Below, one piece after another: positions 1 to 8,049 of a stretch of DNA of 64,000 bases (its first letter is position 1; every line of letters begins with the position of its first letter). Below the pieces are notes generated by a model. That model made no database searches, was not told the DNA's origin, and saw only the letters and a list, made by a program, of their open reading frames with translations. The stretch covers positions 1,668,001-1,732,000 of the forward strand of contig NZ_CP064295.1 in NCBI RefSeq assembly GCF_015476115.1, written 5' to 3'. The DNA is from Aegicerativicinus sediminis (lineage in GTDB: Bacteria > Bacteroidota > Bacteroidia > Flavobacteriales > Flavobacteriaceae). Position numbers and translations under genes: made by a program.

Positions 1-1
1 A

Positions 2-895
2 GATGAAGCCAATACTGTAGTTATACAGGAGCATGTAGAGCGAAATTTAAATGAAATTACAATTGCTAAAATCCCTGAAAAGGGAGATAATGTTAGGGAT
101 GTTGGCGAGCAGATAAAAAAGGGAGATTTAGCGCTAAAAAAGGGGAATGTTTTAAATAGTGCCAGTATAGGTTATCTGGCTAATTTTGGAATAGAAAATG
201 TACCGATTTACAGGGCTCCAAAAGTTAGTGTTATTGGTACAGGTGATGAGTTAGTTGCTCTAGGAAATCAATTGGAAGAAGGAAAGATTTACGATAGTAA
301 TACCTTAATGTTGCAATCTGTTCTAAAAAAGAATGGTGTGGAAACAGTTTCGGTGACAAAGGCAGTCGACACCTTGGAAGATGTAACGAGGGAAATTAAT
401 AAAGCTCTTGAAATTTCTGACCTCATTCTTATTTCTGGTGGAATTTCCGTAGGAGATTACGATTTTGTTCGTCAGGCCTTAATTGATATAGGGGTTGAGG
501 AACTATTTTATAAAGTAAATCAGAGACCTGGAAAACCTCTTTGGTTCGGTAAAAAAGAGGATAAATTAGTAGTTGCCCTTCCTGGAAATCCTGCTTCCAG
601 TTTAAGCTGTTTTTTGGTATATGTGTTGCCAATTATCCGCCATTTAAGAGGTCTGGAATTTAATCATAATATACAAAATGCTAAGTTTGAAGGAAGTTTT
701 CAGAATAAAACTGGTAAGCAATTGTTTTTAAAAGCCGAGCAAAAAGACGGTAAAATTTCACTTCTTTCACATCAAGCCTCATCCATGCTACACAGTTTTG
801 CTTTAAGTAATGCCTTGCTTTTAGTTTCACCATCAATAACTGAATTAAAATCGGGTGATATCGTACCGTATATTAATATCGCAAACGATTTATGA
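2..895 (+). CDS. moeA: Molybdopterin molybdenumtransferase MoeA, 5'-truncated
   Basis: MoeA inserts molybdate into adenylylated molybdopterin, the last step of Moco synthesis, in the cytoplasm. The reading frame is open from base 2, so the N-terminus lies outside the window; about 297 residues remain of a family usually near 400. Visible motifs are GTGDEL, SGGISVGDYDF (the MPT-binding loop) and LPGNPAS, followed by the C-terminal beta-barrel domain. The internal ATG at 272 is not the real start, because the homologous sequence continues upstream of it. The stop overlaps the next start in an ATGA, so the gene is probably translationally coupled to the exporter. It is the first visible gene of a + strand Moco operon. 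Confidence 0.93.
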   Translation, partial: DEANTVVIQEHVERNLNEITIAKIPEKGDNVRDVGEQIKKGDLALKKGNVLNSASIGYLANFGIENVPIYRAPKVSVIGTGDELVALGNQLEEGKIYDSNTLMLQSVLKKNGVETVSVTKAVDTLEDVTREINKALEISDLILISGGISVGDYDFVRQALIDIGVEELFYKVNQRPGKPLWFGKKEDKLVVALPGNPASSLSCFLVYVLPIIRHLRGLEFNHNIQNAKFEGSFQNKTGKQLFLKAEQKDGKISLLSHQASSMLHSFALSNALLLVSPSITELKSGDIVPYINIANDL

Positions 896-1632
896 TTGGG
901 GAACCTTTATATTTAATTGGGTTTTTGGCAATCCTTATTGTGGTTGCTTTTTTATATTCTAGCATTGGTCATGGAGGTGCTAGCGGTTATTTGGGTTTGA
1001 TGGCACTTTTTAGTTTGCCAATGGATGTGATGAAACCTTCTGCCTTATTGCTCAATATAGTCGTGGCGGGAATCTCCTTTTGGTTTTTCAGAAAGCACAA
1101 ATATTTTAAACCAAACCTTTTCAAGGCATTTGCCATCTCCTCTATTCCTGCAGCTTTCATTGGAGGTTATTTAAATCTTAATCCATTGATTTATAAGAAG
1201 ATTTTAGGAGTTTTATTAATTTTTGCTGTTTTGAGGATGATAAATGTGTTTGGAAAGCCAACTAATCCAAAGCCTTTTAGTTTTAAACTAGCCTTGGTAA
1301 TAGGTTTTTGTATAGGTTTATTTTCTGGTATGATTGGTATAGGGGGTGGCATTATTCTTAGTCCAATTATTATTTTGCTCGGCTGGGGATCTTTGAAGGA
1401 AGCTGCCGCGGTTTCAGCTCTCTTTATTTTTGTAAATTCTATTGCTGGAATTATTGGTTTCTCGATTAATGGAGGAAGCATTCCCACAGAAGCATTTTAT
1501 TTTATACCTTTTGCTTTGGTAGGAGGAATTTTAGGAAGTTATTACGGCAGCAAAAAATTTGGCAATAATACCTTGAAATATGTGTTGTCTGTTGTGCTGT
1601 TAATAGCATCAATAAAGTTATTTTTGGTATAG
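892..1632 (+). CDS. TauE/SafE-family sulfite/anion exporter
   Basis: A 246-residue, strongly hydrophobic inner-membrane protein with about seven or eight predicted membrane segments. The N-terminal SSIGHGGASGYLGL stretch and the internal repeat GLFSGMIGIGGGIILSP are typical of TauE/SafE permeases, which are thought to export sulfite, sulfoacetate or related organosulfur anions, or to import sulfur compounds. It is embedded in the Moco operon, overlapping moeA by 4 bases and lying 1 base before moaD. A role linked to sulfur supply, or to a molybdenum enzyme acting on sulfite, is an inference from position. The substrate cannot be read from sequence. Confidence 0.85.
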   Translation: MIGEPLYLIGFLAILIVVAFLYSSIGHGGASGYLGLMALFSLPMDVMKPSALLLNIVVAGISFWFFRKHKYFKPNLFKAFAISSIPAAFIGGYLNLNPLIYKKILGVLLIFAVLRMINVFGKPTNPKPFSFKLALVIGFCIGLFSGMIGIGGGIILSPIIILLGWGSLKEAAAVSALFIFVNSIAGIIGFSINGGSIPTEAFYFIPFALVGGILGSYYGSKKFGNNTLKYVLSVVLLIASIKLFLV

Positions 1633-1633
1633 T

Positions 1634-1870
1634 ATGAAGGTAAATGTGAAATATTTTGGGGAAGTTGTAGATCGCACCAATAAAGGTGAGGAGGCAATTA
1701 CCATTGAACAAAATCGATTGTCTGAACTTGTAGAAATACTCAATGAGCGATATCTTCTTGCCGATTTAAATTTGCAGTTTGCGGTTAATGAAGAGATTAT
1801 CTCAGATAGCAGTTTTGTTTTAGAAGAAAGTGATGAGGTGGCCTTATTGCCACCATTTGCAGGAGGTTAA
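1634..1870 (+). CDS. moaD: Molybdopterin synthase small subunit MoaD
   Basis: A 78-residue ubiquitin-fold sulfur carrier. The C-terminal thiolated glycine of MoaD donates sulfur to make the dithiolene of molybdopterin. The protein ends in PPFAGG, the exposed Gly-Gly tail that is adenylated by MoeB and then thiocarboxylated. Length matches the family (about 80). The last codons (AGGAGG, 1861-1866) also serve as a strong ribosome-binding site for the next gene, whose start at 1872 lies 2 bases after the moaD stop. Its direct neighbour encodes both its activating enzyme and its catalytic partner. Confidence 0.93.
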   Translation: MKVNVKYFGEVVDRTNKGEEAITIEQNRLSELVEILNERYLLADLNLQFAVNEEIISDSSFVLEESDEVALLPPFAGG

Positions 1871-1871
1871 T

Positions 1872-3329
1872 ATGAAGCGATATCAACCACAAATAAATTT
1901 GCCCAATTTTGGATTGGAAGGTCAGGCCAAATTATCCAATGCCCATGTTTTGATCATTGGTGCTGGTGGTCTTGGTAATGCTGTAGCATCGTATCTTGCG
2001 GCCTCCGGAGTTGGTACGTTGGGCATCATTGATGGCGATGAGATTATGGCCTCAAACTTGCATCGGCAGGTTCATTTCAATCCTACTGATGTGGGCAAAA
2101 ATAAGGCTCAAGTTTTAGCCGATAAGTTATCTAGGCAAAATCCTGAAATTCACATTTATACCTTACCGTTCTTTTTGGAATCAAATAATGCAATTGACCA
2201 AATTCAAGGAGTAGACATTGTTGTGGATGCCACTGATACTATCGAGGCAAGATATATTATCAATGATGCTTGTGTAATTTGTGGGAAACCTTTTGTCTAT
2301 GCTGCCTTATATCGACACGAATTTCAACTGTCGGTCTTTAACTATAATAATGGTCCAACTTATAGATGTTTGTATAATAATGCAACAGCAGGAAATTTAA
2401 GTTGTACAGAAACAGGTGTTTTGGGTACAACTGCGGGTATAGCAGGATTAATGCAAGCAAATGAAGTTTTTAAAATTTTGCTTGCTGATGAACATGTTTT
2501 GGCGGGAAAAGTCCTAGTTTATAACGTTTGGAATCATCGATCTCATCAATTCAACATTAAAAAGAACACAGAGATTGAAATTGATAGGGAACAGTTTGAC
2601 AACTATAGTAATGTCCTAGGATCAGTTTCTCTCAGTTTGATTGATTTGAAAGAGAGCATTTTGGTTGATGTGCGAGAAATTGGGGAAAAGCCCGTGCTTC
2701 CAAAAGATCAAATTCTTGGGCTGCCAATGTCTGAACTCTATTCAGCGCCTGAAATACTTTCACCTAATAAATCCTATTATTTTTTCTGCCAAACAGGCAA
2801 TAGAAGTAGGGATGCTGTCGAAAAGCTAAACGCAAAGGGATTTAGAAATCTTTATGTTTTAAAGGAAAATGCACCTGAATTATTAGAGTTTTTTAATAAT
2901 AAAAGTCCTTTGAAAATTTATCAAGGAGCTATTCCAGAAAGGGTCATTTCAGAAACCATGGAAAGCTATAAAAATATGCATAGCGGGGCTTTCGACTTTT
3001 TTATTGGCAGGGTACGTGCAGATGAAGTTGAGGGTAGTGTGGTTACTGATATTGAATTTACCTCGTATGAGGGGATGGCTGTAAAAACCACTGAAAATCT
3101 TATAGAAGAAATTAAGGAAGAGTATCAATTACATGAGGTTCAGATTTTTCATAGTTTAGGAATTGTACCAGCTGGGGAAATTTGTTTTGTAGTTTTTGCT
3201 TCTAGCAAGCATAGAAAGGGCTTGTTTAATGCAGTTGAGATTTTGGCAAAACGCTTTAAATCTGAAGTGCCTATTTTTGGAAAAGAATTGTTTCAGGATA
3301 AGGAATATCGTTGGAAAGTAAATACGTAG
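1872..3329 (+). CDS. moeB-moaE: MoeB-rhodanese-MoaE fusion (MoaD-activating enzyme and MPT synthase large subunit)
   Basis: A 485-residue triple fusion. Residues about 1-240 are a ThiF/MoeB adenylyltransferase with GAGGLG nucleotide loop, NLHRQ motif and conserved Cys178 (LSCTETG). Residues about 255-350 are a rhodanese domain with the active-site loop CQTGNRS (Cys306). Residues about 354-485 are MoaE, with GRVR near the start and SSKHRKG and KRFKSEVPIFGKE near the end. The protein could adenylate MoaD, help load sulfur and make molybdopterin. The start at 1872 is chosen because AGGAGG lies just upstream; an in-frame ATG at 1830 would lie inside moaD. Of the MoeB zinc cysteines only Cys166 remains (TYRC), and no second CxxC pair is seen, so the zinc site looks lost. 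Confidence 0.9.
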   Translation: MKRYQPQINLPNFGLEGQAKLSNAHVLIIGAGGLGNAVASYLAASGVGTLGIIDGDEIMASNLHRQVHFNPTDVGKNKAQVLADKLSRQNPEIHIYTLPFFLESNNAIDQIQGVDIVVDATDTIEARYIINDACVICGKPFVYAALYRHEFQLSVFNYNNGPTYRCLYNNATAGNLSCTETGVLGTTAGIAGLMQANEVFKILLADEHVLAGKVLVYNVWNHRSHQFNIKKNTEIEIDREQFDNYSNVLGSVSLSLIDLKESILVDVREIGEKPVLPKDQILGLPMSELYSAPEILSPNKSYYFFCQTGNRSRDAVEKLNAKGFRNLYVLKENAPELLEFFNNKSPLKIYQGAIPERVISETMESYKNMHSGAFDFFIGRVRADEVEGSVVTDIEFTSYEGMAVKTTENLIEEIKEEYQLHEVQIFHSLGIVPAGEICFVVFASSKHRKGLFNAVEILAKRFKSEVPIFGKELFQDKEYRWKVNT

Positions 3330-4235
3330 ATGGTAGATATAACTCACAAATATAATACCCTTAGAACTGCTGTTGCACAATCTATTTTGAAGGTGAGCAG
3401 GCAGGAAACTATTGATGCCATCAAGAACGGTAAGGTGCCAAAAGGAGATATTTTTCAGATGGCTAAAGCGGCAGGGCTTTTTGCTGCTAAAAACACCCAT
3501 TTTGCAATTCCCGATTGCCATCCATTACCAATTGAGTATACCGATTTGCAATTTCAGATTGATGGCTTTGATTTAATTGTCGAAGTTTCCGTTAAAACGG
3601 TTTACAAAACTGGAGTGGAAGTGGAGGCTATGCATGCTGCTTCAATTGCAGCCTTAACTATGTACGATATGCTTAAGCCAATTGATAAGCAAACAGAAAT
3701 TACATCAGTGAAGCTACTCTCTAAAAAAGGGGGCAAAAGTGGTATATCTAAAACGGATATTAGTAATCTAAAGGCAGCTGTGATTGTATGCTCCGATACT
3801 GTTTCTGTTGGAAAAGCTCAAGATAGTTCGGGTGCTTTTATTAAATCTGAATTGGAAAAATTTGGATTGGAGGTTGGCGATATTATTATTATTCCGGATG
3901 ATAAACTGACTATTCATGAGGCACTTCAATCTAAACTTTATGATAATCAATTGTTGGTATTTACAGGAGGAACCGGCCTGGGACCTCGGGATGTTACACC
4001 AGACGTGCTCGAACCTTTAATTGAGAAACGACTTTGGGGAGTTGAAGAAGCCATGAGATCTTATGGTCAAAATAGAACCCCTTATGCTATGCTTTCGAGA
4101 AGTTTAGCCGGAATCATAAGTGAAACAGTAGTTTTGGCACTACCGGGATCTCAAAAAGCTGTTGAGGAATGTTTGGCGGCTATTTTGCCACAACTATTCC
4201 ATATCTTCGATATAATGAAAGGGGAACGACATTAA
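3330..4235 (+). CDS. moaCB: Bifunctional MoaC-MoaB (cyclic pyranopterin monophosphate synthase / MogA-like)
   Basis: A 301-residue fusion. Residues 1 to about 145 are MoaC, which rearranges the MoaA product to cyclic pyranopterin monophosphate; the motifs CHPL, TGVEVEAMHA, YDMLK and KKGGKSG are present. Residues about 150-301 are a MoaB/Mog domain, which adenylylates molybdopterin, with the FTGGTGLGPRDVTPD binding loop and ALPGSQKAV. The ATG follows the stop of the previous gene directly (TAG ATG). MoaC/MogA fusions are known, so the join is not an artefact. Together with MoeA the operon covers precursor synthesis to metal insertion; MobA is not seen here. Confidence 0.93.
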   Translation: MVDITHKYNTLRTAVAQSILKVSRQETIDAIKNGKVPKGDIFQMAKAAGLFAAKNTHFAIPDCHPLPIEYTDLQFQIDGFDLIVEVSVKTVYKTGVEVEAMHAASIAALTMYDMLKPIDKQTEITSVKLLSKKGGKSGISKTDISNLKAAVIVCSDTVSVGKAQDSSGAFIKSELEKFGLEVGDIIIIPDDKLTIHEALQSKLYDNQLLVFTGGTGLGPRDVTPDVLEPLIEKRLWGVEEAMRSYGQNRTPYAMLSRSLAGIISETVVLALPGSQKAVEECLAAILPQLFHIFDIMKGERH

Positions 4236-4236
4236 T

Positions 4237-5229
4237 ATGACGCAAATCTTAACAGATAGTTTTGGCAGGGAACACCAGTATTTGCGGATTTCATTAACTG
4301 AGAAATGCAATCTGCGTTGCACTTATTGCATGCCTTCTGACGGTGTTGTTTTAAGCCCTAAGGACCATTTAATGACTGCAGATGAAGTTATTACTTTGGC
4401 GAAACTGTTTGTGGAAAATGGTGTAAACAAAATCCGATTGACAGGTGGCGAACCTTTATTACGAAAAGATTTCGATGATATTTTATTGCGTCTTTCGGAC
4501 CTAGATATTGAACTTTCTCTTACAACAAATGGTATTTTGGTCGACCGCCATTTGGAAACCTTTAAGGCTTCAAATATTGATACAGTAAATTTAAGTTTGG
4601 ATACACTGAGACCAGAAAAATTCAAATTAATTACACTTCGAGATCAATTTAAAAAGGCTTCAGAAAACATTGATTTACTACTCAATGAAGGTTTTAATGT
4701 TAAGATAAATGTGGTATTAATTTCAGGCTTTAACGATGATGAAATTATTGATTTTATTAATCTAACCTGTGAAAGAAATATCCAAGTTCGTTTTATTGAG
4801 TTTATGCCGTTTTTAGGAAACCGTTGGGATAGGTCTAAATTGGTTAGTGAACAATTCATACTTGATGAAGTATATGCTGCATTTTCAAATTCAACTCGCT
4901 TACCAGAGCCAAGAAATCTAATTTCCAGGGACTATAAAATAGATGGCTATTTAGGTTCATTCGGAATAATCAGCACTATGACCAATCCATTTTGCGATGG
5001 TTGCAACAGAATACGTCTTACGGCAAATGGAAAATTAAAGAATTGCCTATTCTCCCAATCTGAAACAGATTTGCTGACTCCTTATAGAAATGGTGAAGAT
5101 ATCTTGCCTGTTATTCAAAAAGCTATTTGGGCCAAACGAGCTAAACGGGCCGGTATGGACACTTTTGAAACCATGACGGATCCTAAATACTTCGAACAAA
5201 ACCGCAGTATGATTACAATAGGGGGTTAA
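4237..5229 (+). CDS. moaA: GTP 3',8-cyclase MoaA
   Basis: A radical SAM enzyme that converts GTP to 3',8-cyclo-7,8-dihydro-GTP, the first step of Moco synthesis. The N-terminal 4Fe-4S cluster ligands are Cys24, Cys28 and Cys31 (CNLRCTYC). The SAM-binding region contains TGGEPLLR, and the second cluster lies in FCDGCNRIRLTANGKLKNC. The protein ends in Gly-Gly, as required for MoaA activity. Length (330 residues) is normal. It begins 1 base after the MoaC-MoaB stop and is the last gene of the Moco operon, facing the convergent carbohydrate operon. Confidence 0.96.
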   Translation: MTQILTDSFGREHQYLRISLTEKCNLRCTYCMPSDGVVLSPKDHLMTADEVITLAKLFVENGVNKIRLTGGEPLLRKDFDDILLRLSDLDIELSLTTNGILVDRHLETFKASNIDTVNLSLDTLRPEKFKLITLRDQFKKASENIDLLLNEGFNVKINVVLISGFNDDEIIDFINLTCERNIQVRFIEFMPFLGNRWDRSKLVSEQFILDEVYAAFSNSTRLPEPRNLISRDYKIDGYLGSFGIISTMTNPFCDGCNRIRLTANGKLKNCLFSQSETDLLTPYRNGEDILPVIQKAIWAKRAKRAGMDTFETMTDPKYFEQNRSMITIGG

Positions 5230-5246
5230 CCCTCTAGAATTTTTTT
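5220..5246 (+). terminator. Weak terminator candidate after moaA
   Basis: AGGG (5220-5223) can pair with CCCT (5230-5233), with the palindrome GGTTAACC in between, and a run of seven T follows at 5240-5246. The stem is short and partly overlaps the moaA stop codon, so this is a low-confidence rho-independent terminator for the Moco operon. Confidence 0.35.
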
Positions 5247-5280
5247 AAAACAAAACTGCTTTTTTATTTTAGTCAACTGC

Positions 5281-8025
5281 TTATTCTTCAGCAATAATTA
5301 AAAATCCACCATTTTTAGGGATTTCAATACGTGTGTTTTGTGGTTTTTTAATTGTTTCCTCTACCACTTTACCTTCAAGTTTATTATTGTCAGTATAGAC
5401 CTTAGCCTTTATTCCCTTTTTTAACATTGGTAAAGCAATATCTTTATTGATTATTTGCTCTTGTGCATTAACTCCAGCGATATACCAAGTATTTCCATGA
5501 CGTCTAGCCAGTATAACATATTTTCCAGGATATCCATCAATCAATTGTGTTTCATCCCAAATAGTAGGTACTTCTTTCATAAAATCGATCGCCCATTTTG
5601 GCGCATCATTTATATTGTTTGGCGCCAATGCAAAATGTTGCACCCCACTTTGAAATAACACAGCGGTAGCTAACTGAAATACATCTGATGTAATGCGATG
5701 ACCACCCCACATTGCGTCGCTATTGGTTGTATTCCAATAGTCATTTAAAACGGTTCCTCCGAAATCCATGCTTCCTACTGCATTACGTATAAAGGGATGG
5801 ATGGAAGCCTTAAAGGCTTCTTCCTCGCAGTGACTTTGTGCAAAGTGTAAATTTTCGCTAGCTAAAACCGCCTCGCTCGAGGCATAATTAGGGAACATTC
5901 GCTCCCAGCCCCTTGGAAGGGTACAGCCATGAAATATGCATTGCAATCCATAATCATTTGCATCATAAAGAATGTCCTCATATAATTTCATAACCATTTG
6001 TTTATCACCGCCAAAGAAGTCAACTTTAATACCTTTTATGCCAATTTCCTTTAACCAAGCCATTTCCTTTCGTCGGGTAACCGAACGATCCATTATGTTA
6101 CGTGGTCCTTGTGGAGCGTCATTCCAATACCCGTTAGAATTATACCATAGATACAAGCCAACTCCTTTGGATGCTCCATATTTTGCTAATTCTACTATTT
6201 TTTCTTTGCCTATTTTAGTGTCCCAGTAATTATCTACAAGTATGGTTTGGTAGCCCATTGCGGCACTTAAATCCACATATTTTTTTTGATCTTCAAAAGT
6301 GATGCTTTCATCCATGCCAATTACCCAGCTCCAGGTGCCTTTTGTATAATTATATTTTTGGGAAGCTGCGTATAAAGGTTTAACAACATCAAAAGACACC
6401 GTTGTTTCAACTATGGGTGCTAAACTCTCGCCAAGGGTTATAGTTCTCCAAGGGGTTTCACCGGGAGTAGTGACACCAGGAGAGGAAGTTCCATTTCCAT
6501 TGTTTTCATCAGGCATTGGAAAACCAATGGTGTATAAACCGTTTTCTTTTCCAAGTAATCTACTTCCGCAATATTGGCTATCCACCCCTGTTTCAGAAAG
6601 TAGAACCCAACCTTGATCGGATATTTTAAATAAGCAAGGGAAGGTATAGCCAAACCCAATGCCATTTTTACCCATAGGGGCATCCACTTCATATGGCATT
6701 TCATAACTTGGCATTGTACGCGCAAAACCTACCATTGGACGGCTTTGCGGAGTTAAAAAGGTTGTTGTGCCTTCCGGGAAAACAAATCCTGTAGCTTCCT
6801 CTTTAACAACACAACTTTTACGTTGGTTTTGGGGATATAAATGATACCGGTATGCGATGTCGTTATTGCTCACCCTAAAAACCAGGTCAAATGCAGGTAG
6901 ATCATCTTTTAAAAATGTAAGTATGGCCTCAGTTGCATTGTATTCCACATTACTCTTCTTAATATTCGGGAGGCTATAAACATCCTTGATGGTAGAAATT
7001 TGAAAAGTGTCAACTAGGGTTAAATTGTATCTGAAATCGCCAACATTGGTATTAAGCCCAAGTGGAGAAGGTTCTACAAATAATTTACCATTAAGTGAAA
7101 CCTCATAGACGGGTTTTCCTTCCCTCGTTGCCACCTTAATTTCAATATTTTCATTGGGGCTTTGAAAAGTATGGGTAACTGTTGAATCTGAATAACCAAG
7201 TAATTTCAACATCTTATTAGCATACCGTTTTCCGAGTTTGCGATATCCTGAAGCCGTAAAATGAATGATATCTGATTGGCTTTCGCATCCATCTGAAGGA
7301 ATTACGTAAGAATTTGGAAGAACATCCGGAAGTGTAGCAATGATAGTATTCATGCTTGCACAAATTCCATTTTCATCTTCTCCAACCACTTCACCAGCTA
7401 AAAGAGGGACCTCCTCAGGATTTAAATTTAAATCCCTAATAAGTTGATTATATACCGTTTTAACCTTAGTCGGCCATGTTTTATCACCGGTGTTGGACTC
7501 CCCTTGATGAAGTAAAAATCCTTTTATCACACCATCTTCTTGTGCCTTTTTGGCCATAGCAACCAATCGATCATATGGATTACCACCATAATTCTCAATC
7601 CATCCCACCATCCAATCAGGTGCAGTTTTAGCATATTCTTGAAAGGTTTCTTGTTGAAACAATTCAATTTTGCAACCTGGAACAGAAACATTTATTATGC
7701 CGACCTTAATACTATCAGGGAGTTTTTGAACCATTTTGCGCCCAAAATAATCTGCGGGTGATAGGCCTGATTTGCAACCTGCTAATGGCGGTATTGCCTC
7801 ATACCAATTACCCAAAGATCGACCTTGATCCGGGCAGTCCATTGTGCTCATCATTTTAAAACGTGGCGATACAATGGAATCTTGTTTTTCTGCATCTACA
7901 GAACCTGCCATATTTGATTGTCCGAAACTAAGGTAAATATGAAAATTTGAATCTTGGGAATAAGCATGCTGGGTTAGGGAGAGCCAAGAAATAATAATAA
8001 CAGAAATTAGTTTTAATTTGAACAT
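5281..8025 (-). CDS. Secreted carbohydrate esterase (SASA-type) fused to GH97 glycosidase
   Basis: A 914-residue secreted fusion with a signal peptide ending near AYSQ. Residues about 25-275 form an SGNH/SASA acetylesterase-like domain, with FGQSNMAG (Ser37) and LHQGESN blocks; this family removes acetyl groups from sugars. From about 285 the sequence is GH97: an N-terminal beta-sandwich, a catalytic barrel with KVDFFGGDK, and a C-terminal beta domain. Asp669 in KVDFF sits where retaining GH97 alpha-galactosidases carry their nucleophile, so an alpha-galactosidase-type retaining enzyme is inferred. It is the last gene of the - strand operon. A deacetylase and a glycosidase on one chain suggest an acetylated, alpha-linked substrate. 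Confidence 0.85.
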   Translation of the reverse strand: MFKLKLISVIIISWLSLTQHAYSQDSNFHIYLSFGQSNMAGSVDAEKQDSIVSPRFKMMSTMDCPDQGRSLGNWYEAIPPLAGCKSGLSPADYFGRKMVQKLPDSIKVGIINVSVPGCKIELFQQETFQEYAKTAPDWMVGWIENYGGNPYDRLVAMAKKAQEDGVIKGFLLHQGESNTGDKTWPTKVKTVYNQLIRDLNLNPEEVPLLAGEVVGEDENGICASMNTIIATLPDVLPNSYVIPSDGCESQSDIIHFTASGYRKLGKRYANKMLKLLGYSDSTVTHTFQSPNENIEIKVATREGKPVYEVSLNGKLFVEPSPLGLNTNVGDFRYNLTLVDTFQISTIKDVYSLPNIKKSNVEYNATEAILTFLKDDLPAFDLVFRVSNNDIAYRYHLYPQNQRKSCVVKEEATGFVFPEGTTTFLTPQSRPMVGFARTMPSYEMPYEVDAPMGKNGIGFGYTFPCLFKISDQGWVLLSETGVDSQYCGSRLLGKENGLYTIGFPMPDENNGNGTSSPGVTTPGETPWRTITLGESLAPIVETTVSFDVVKPLYAASQKYNYTKGTWSWVIGMDESITFEDQKKYVDLSAAMGYQTILVDNYWDTKIGKEKIVELAKYGASKGVGLYLWYNSNGYWNDAPQGPRNIMDRSVTRRKEMAWLKEIGIKGIKVDFFGGDKQMVMKLYEDILYDANDYGLQCIFHGCTLPRGWERMFPNYASSEAVLASENLHFAQSHCEEEAFKASIHPFIRNAVGSMDFGGTVLNDYWNTTNSDAMWGGHRITSDVFQLATAVLFQSGVQHFALAPNNINDAPKWAIDFMKEVPTIWDETQLIDGYPGKYVILARRHGNTWYIAGVNAQEQIINKDIALPMLKKGIKAKVYTDNNKLEGKVVEETIKKPQNTRIEIPKNGGFLIIAEE

Positions 8026-8049
8026 GATGGTATTGAGAATAAGCGTTTA

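Noticed and set aside
1830-1871. Longer start for the MoeB-rhodanese-MoaE gene
   Set aside because: The upstream ATG lies inside moaD, and the extra 14 residues do not look like a MoeB N-terminus; AGGAGG at 1861 fits the 1872 start.
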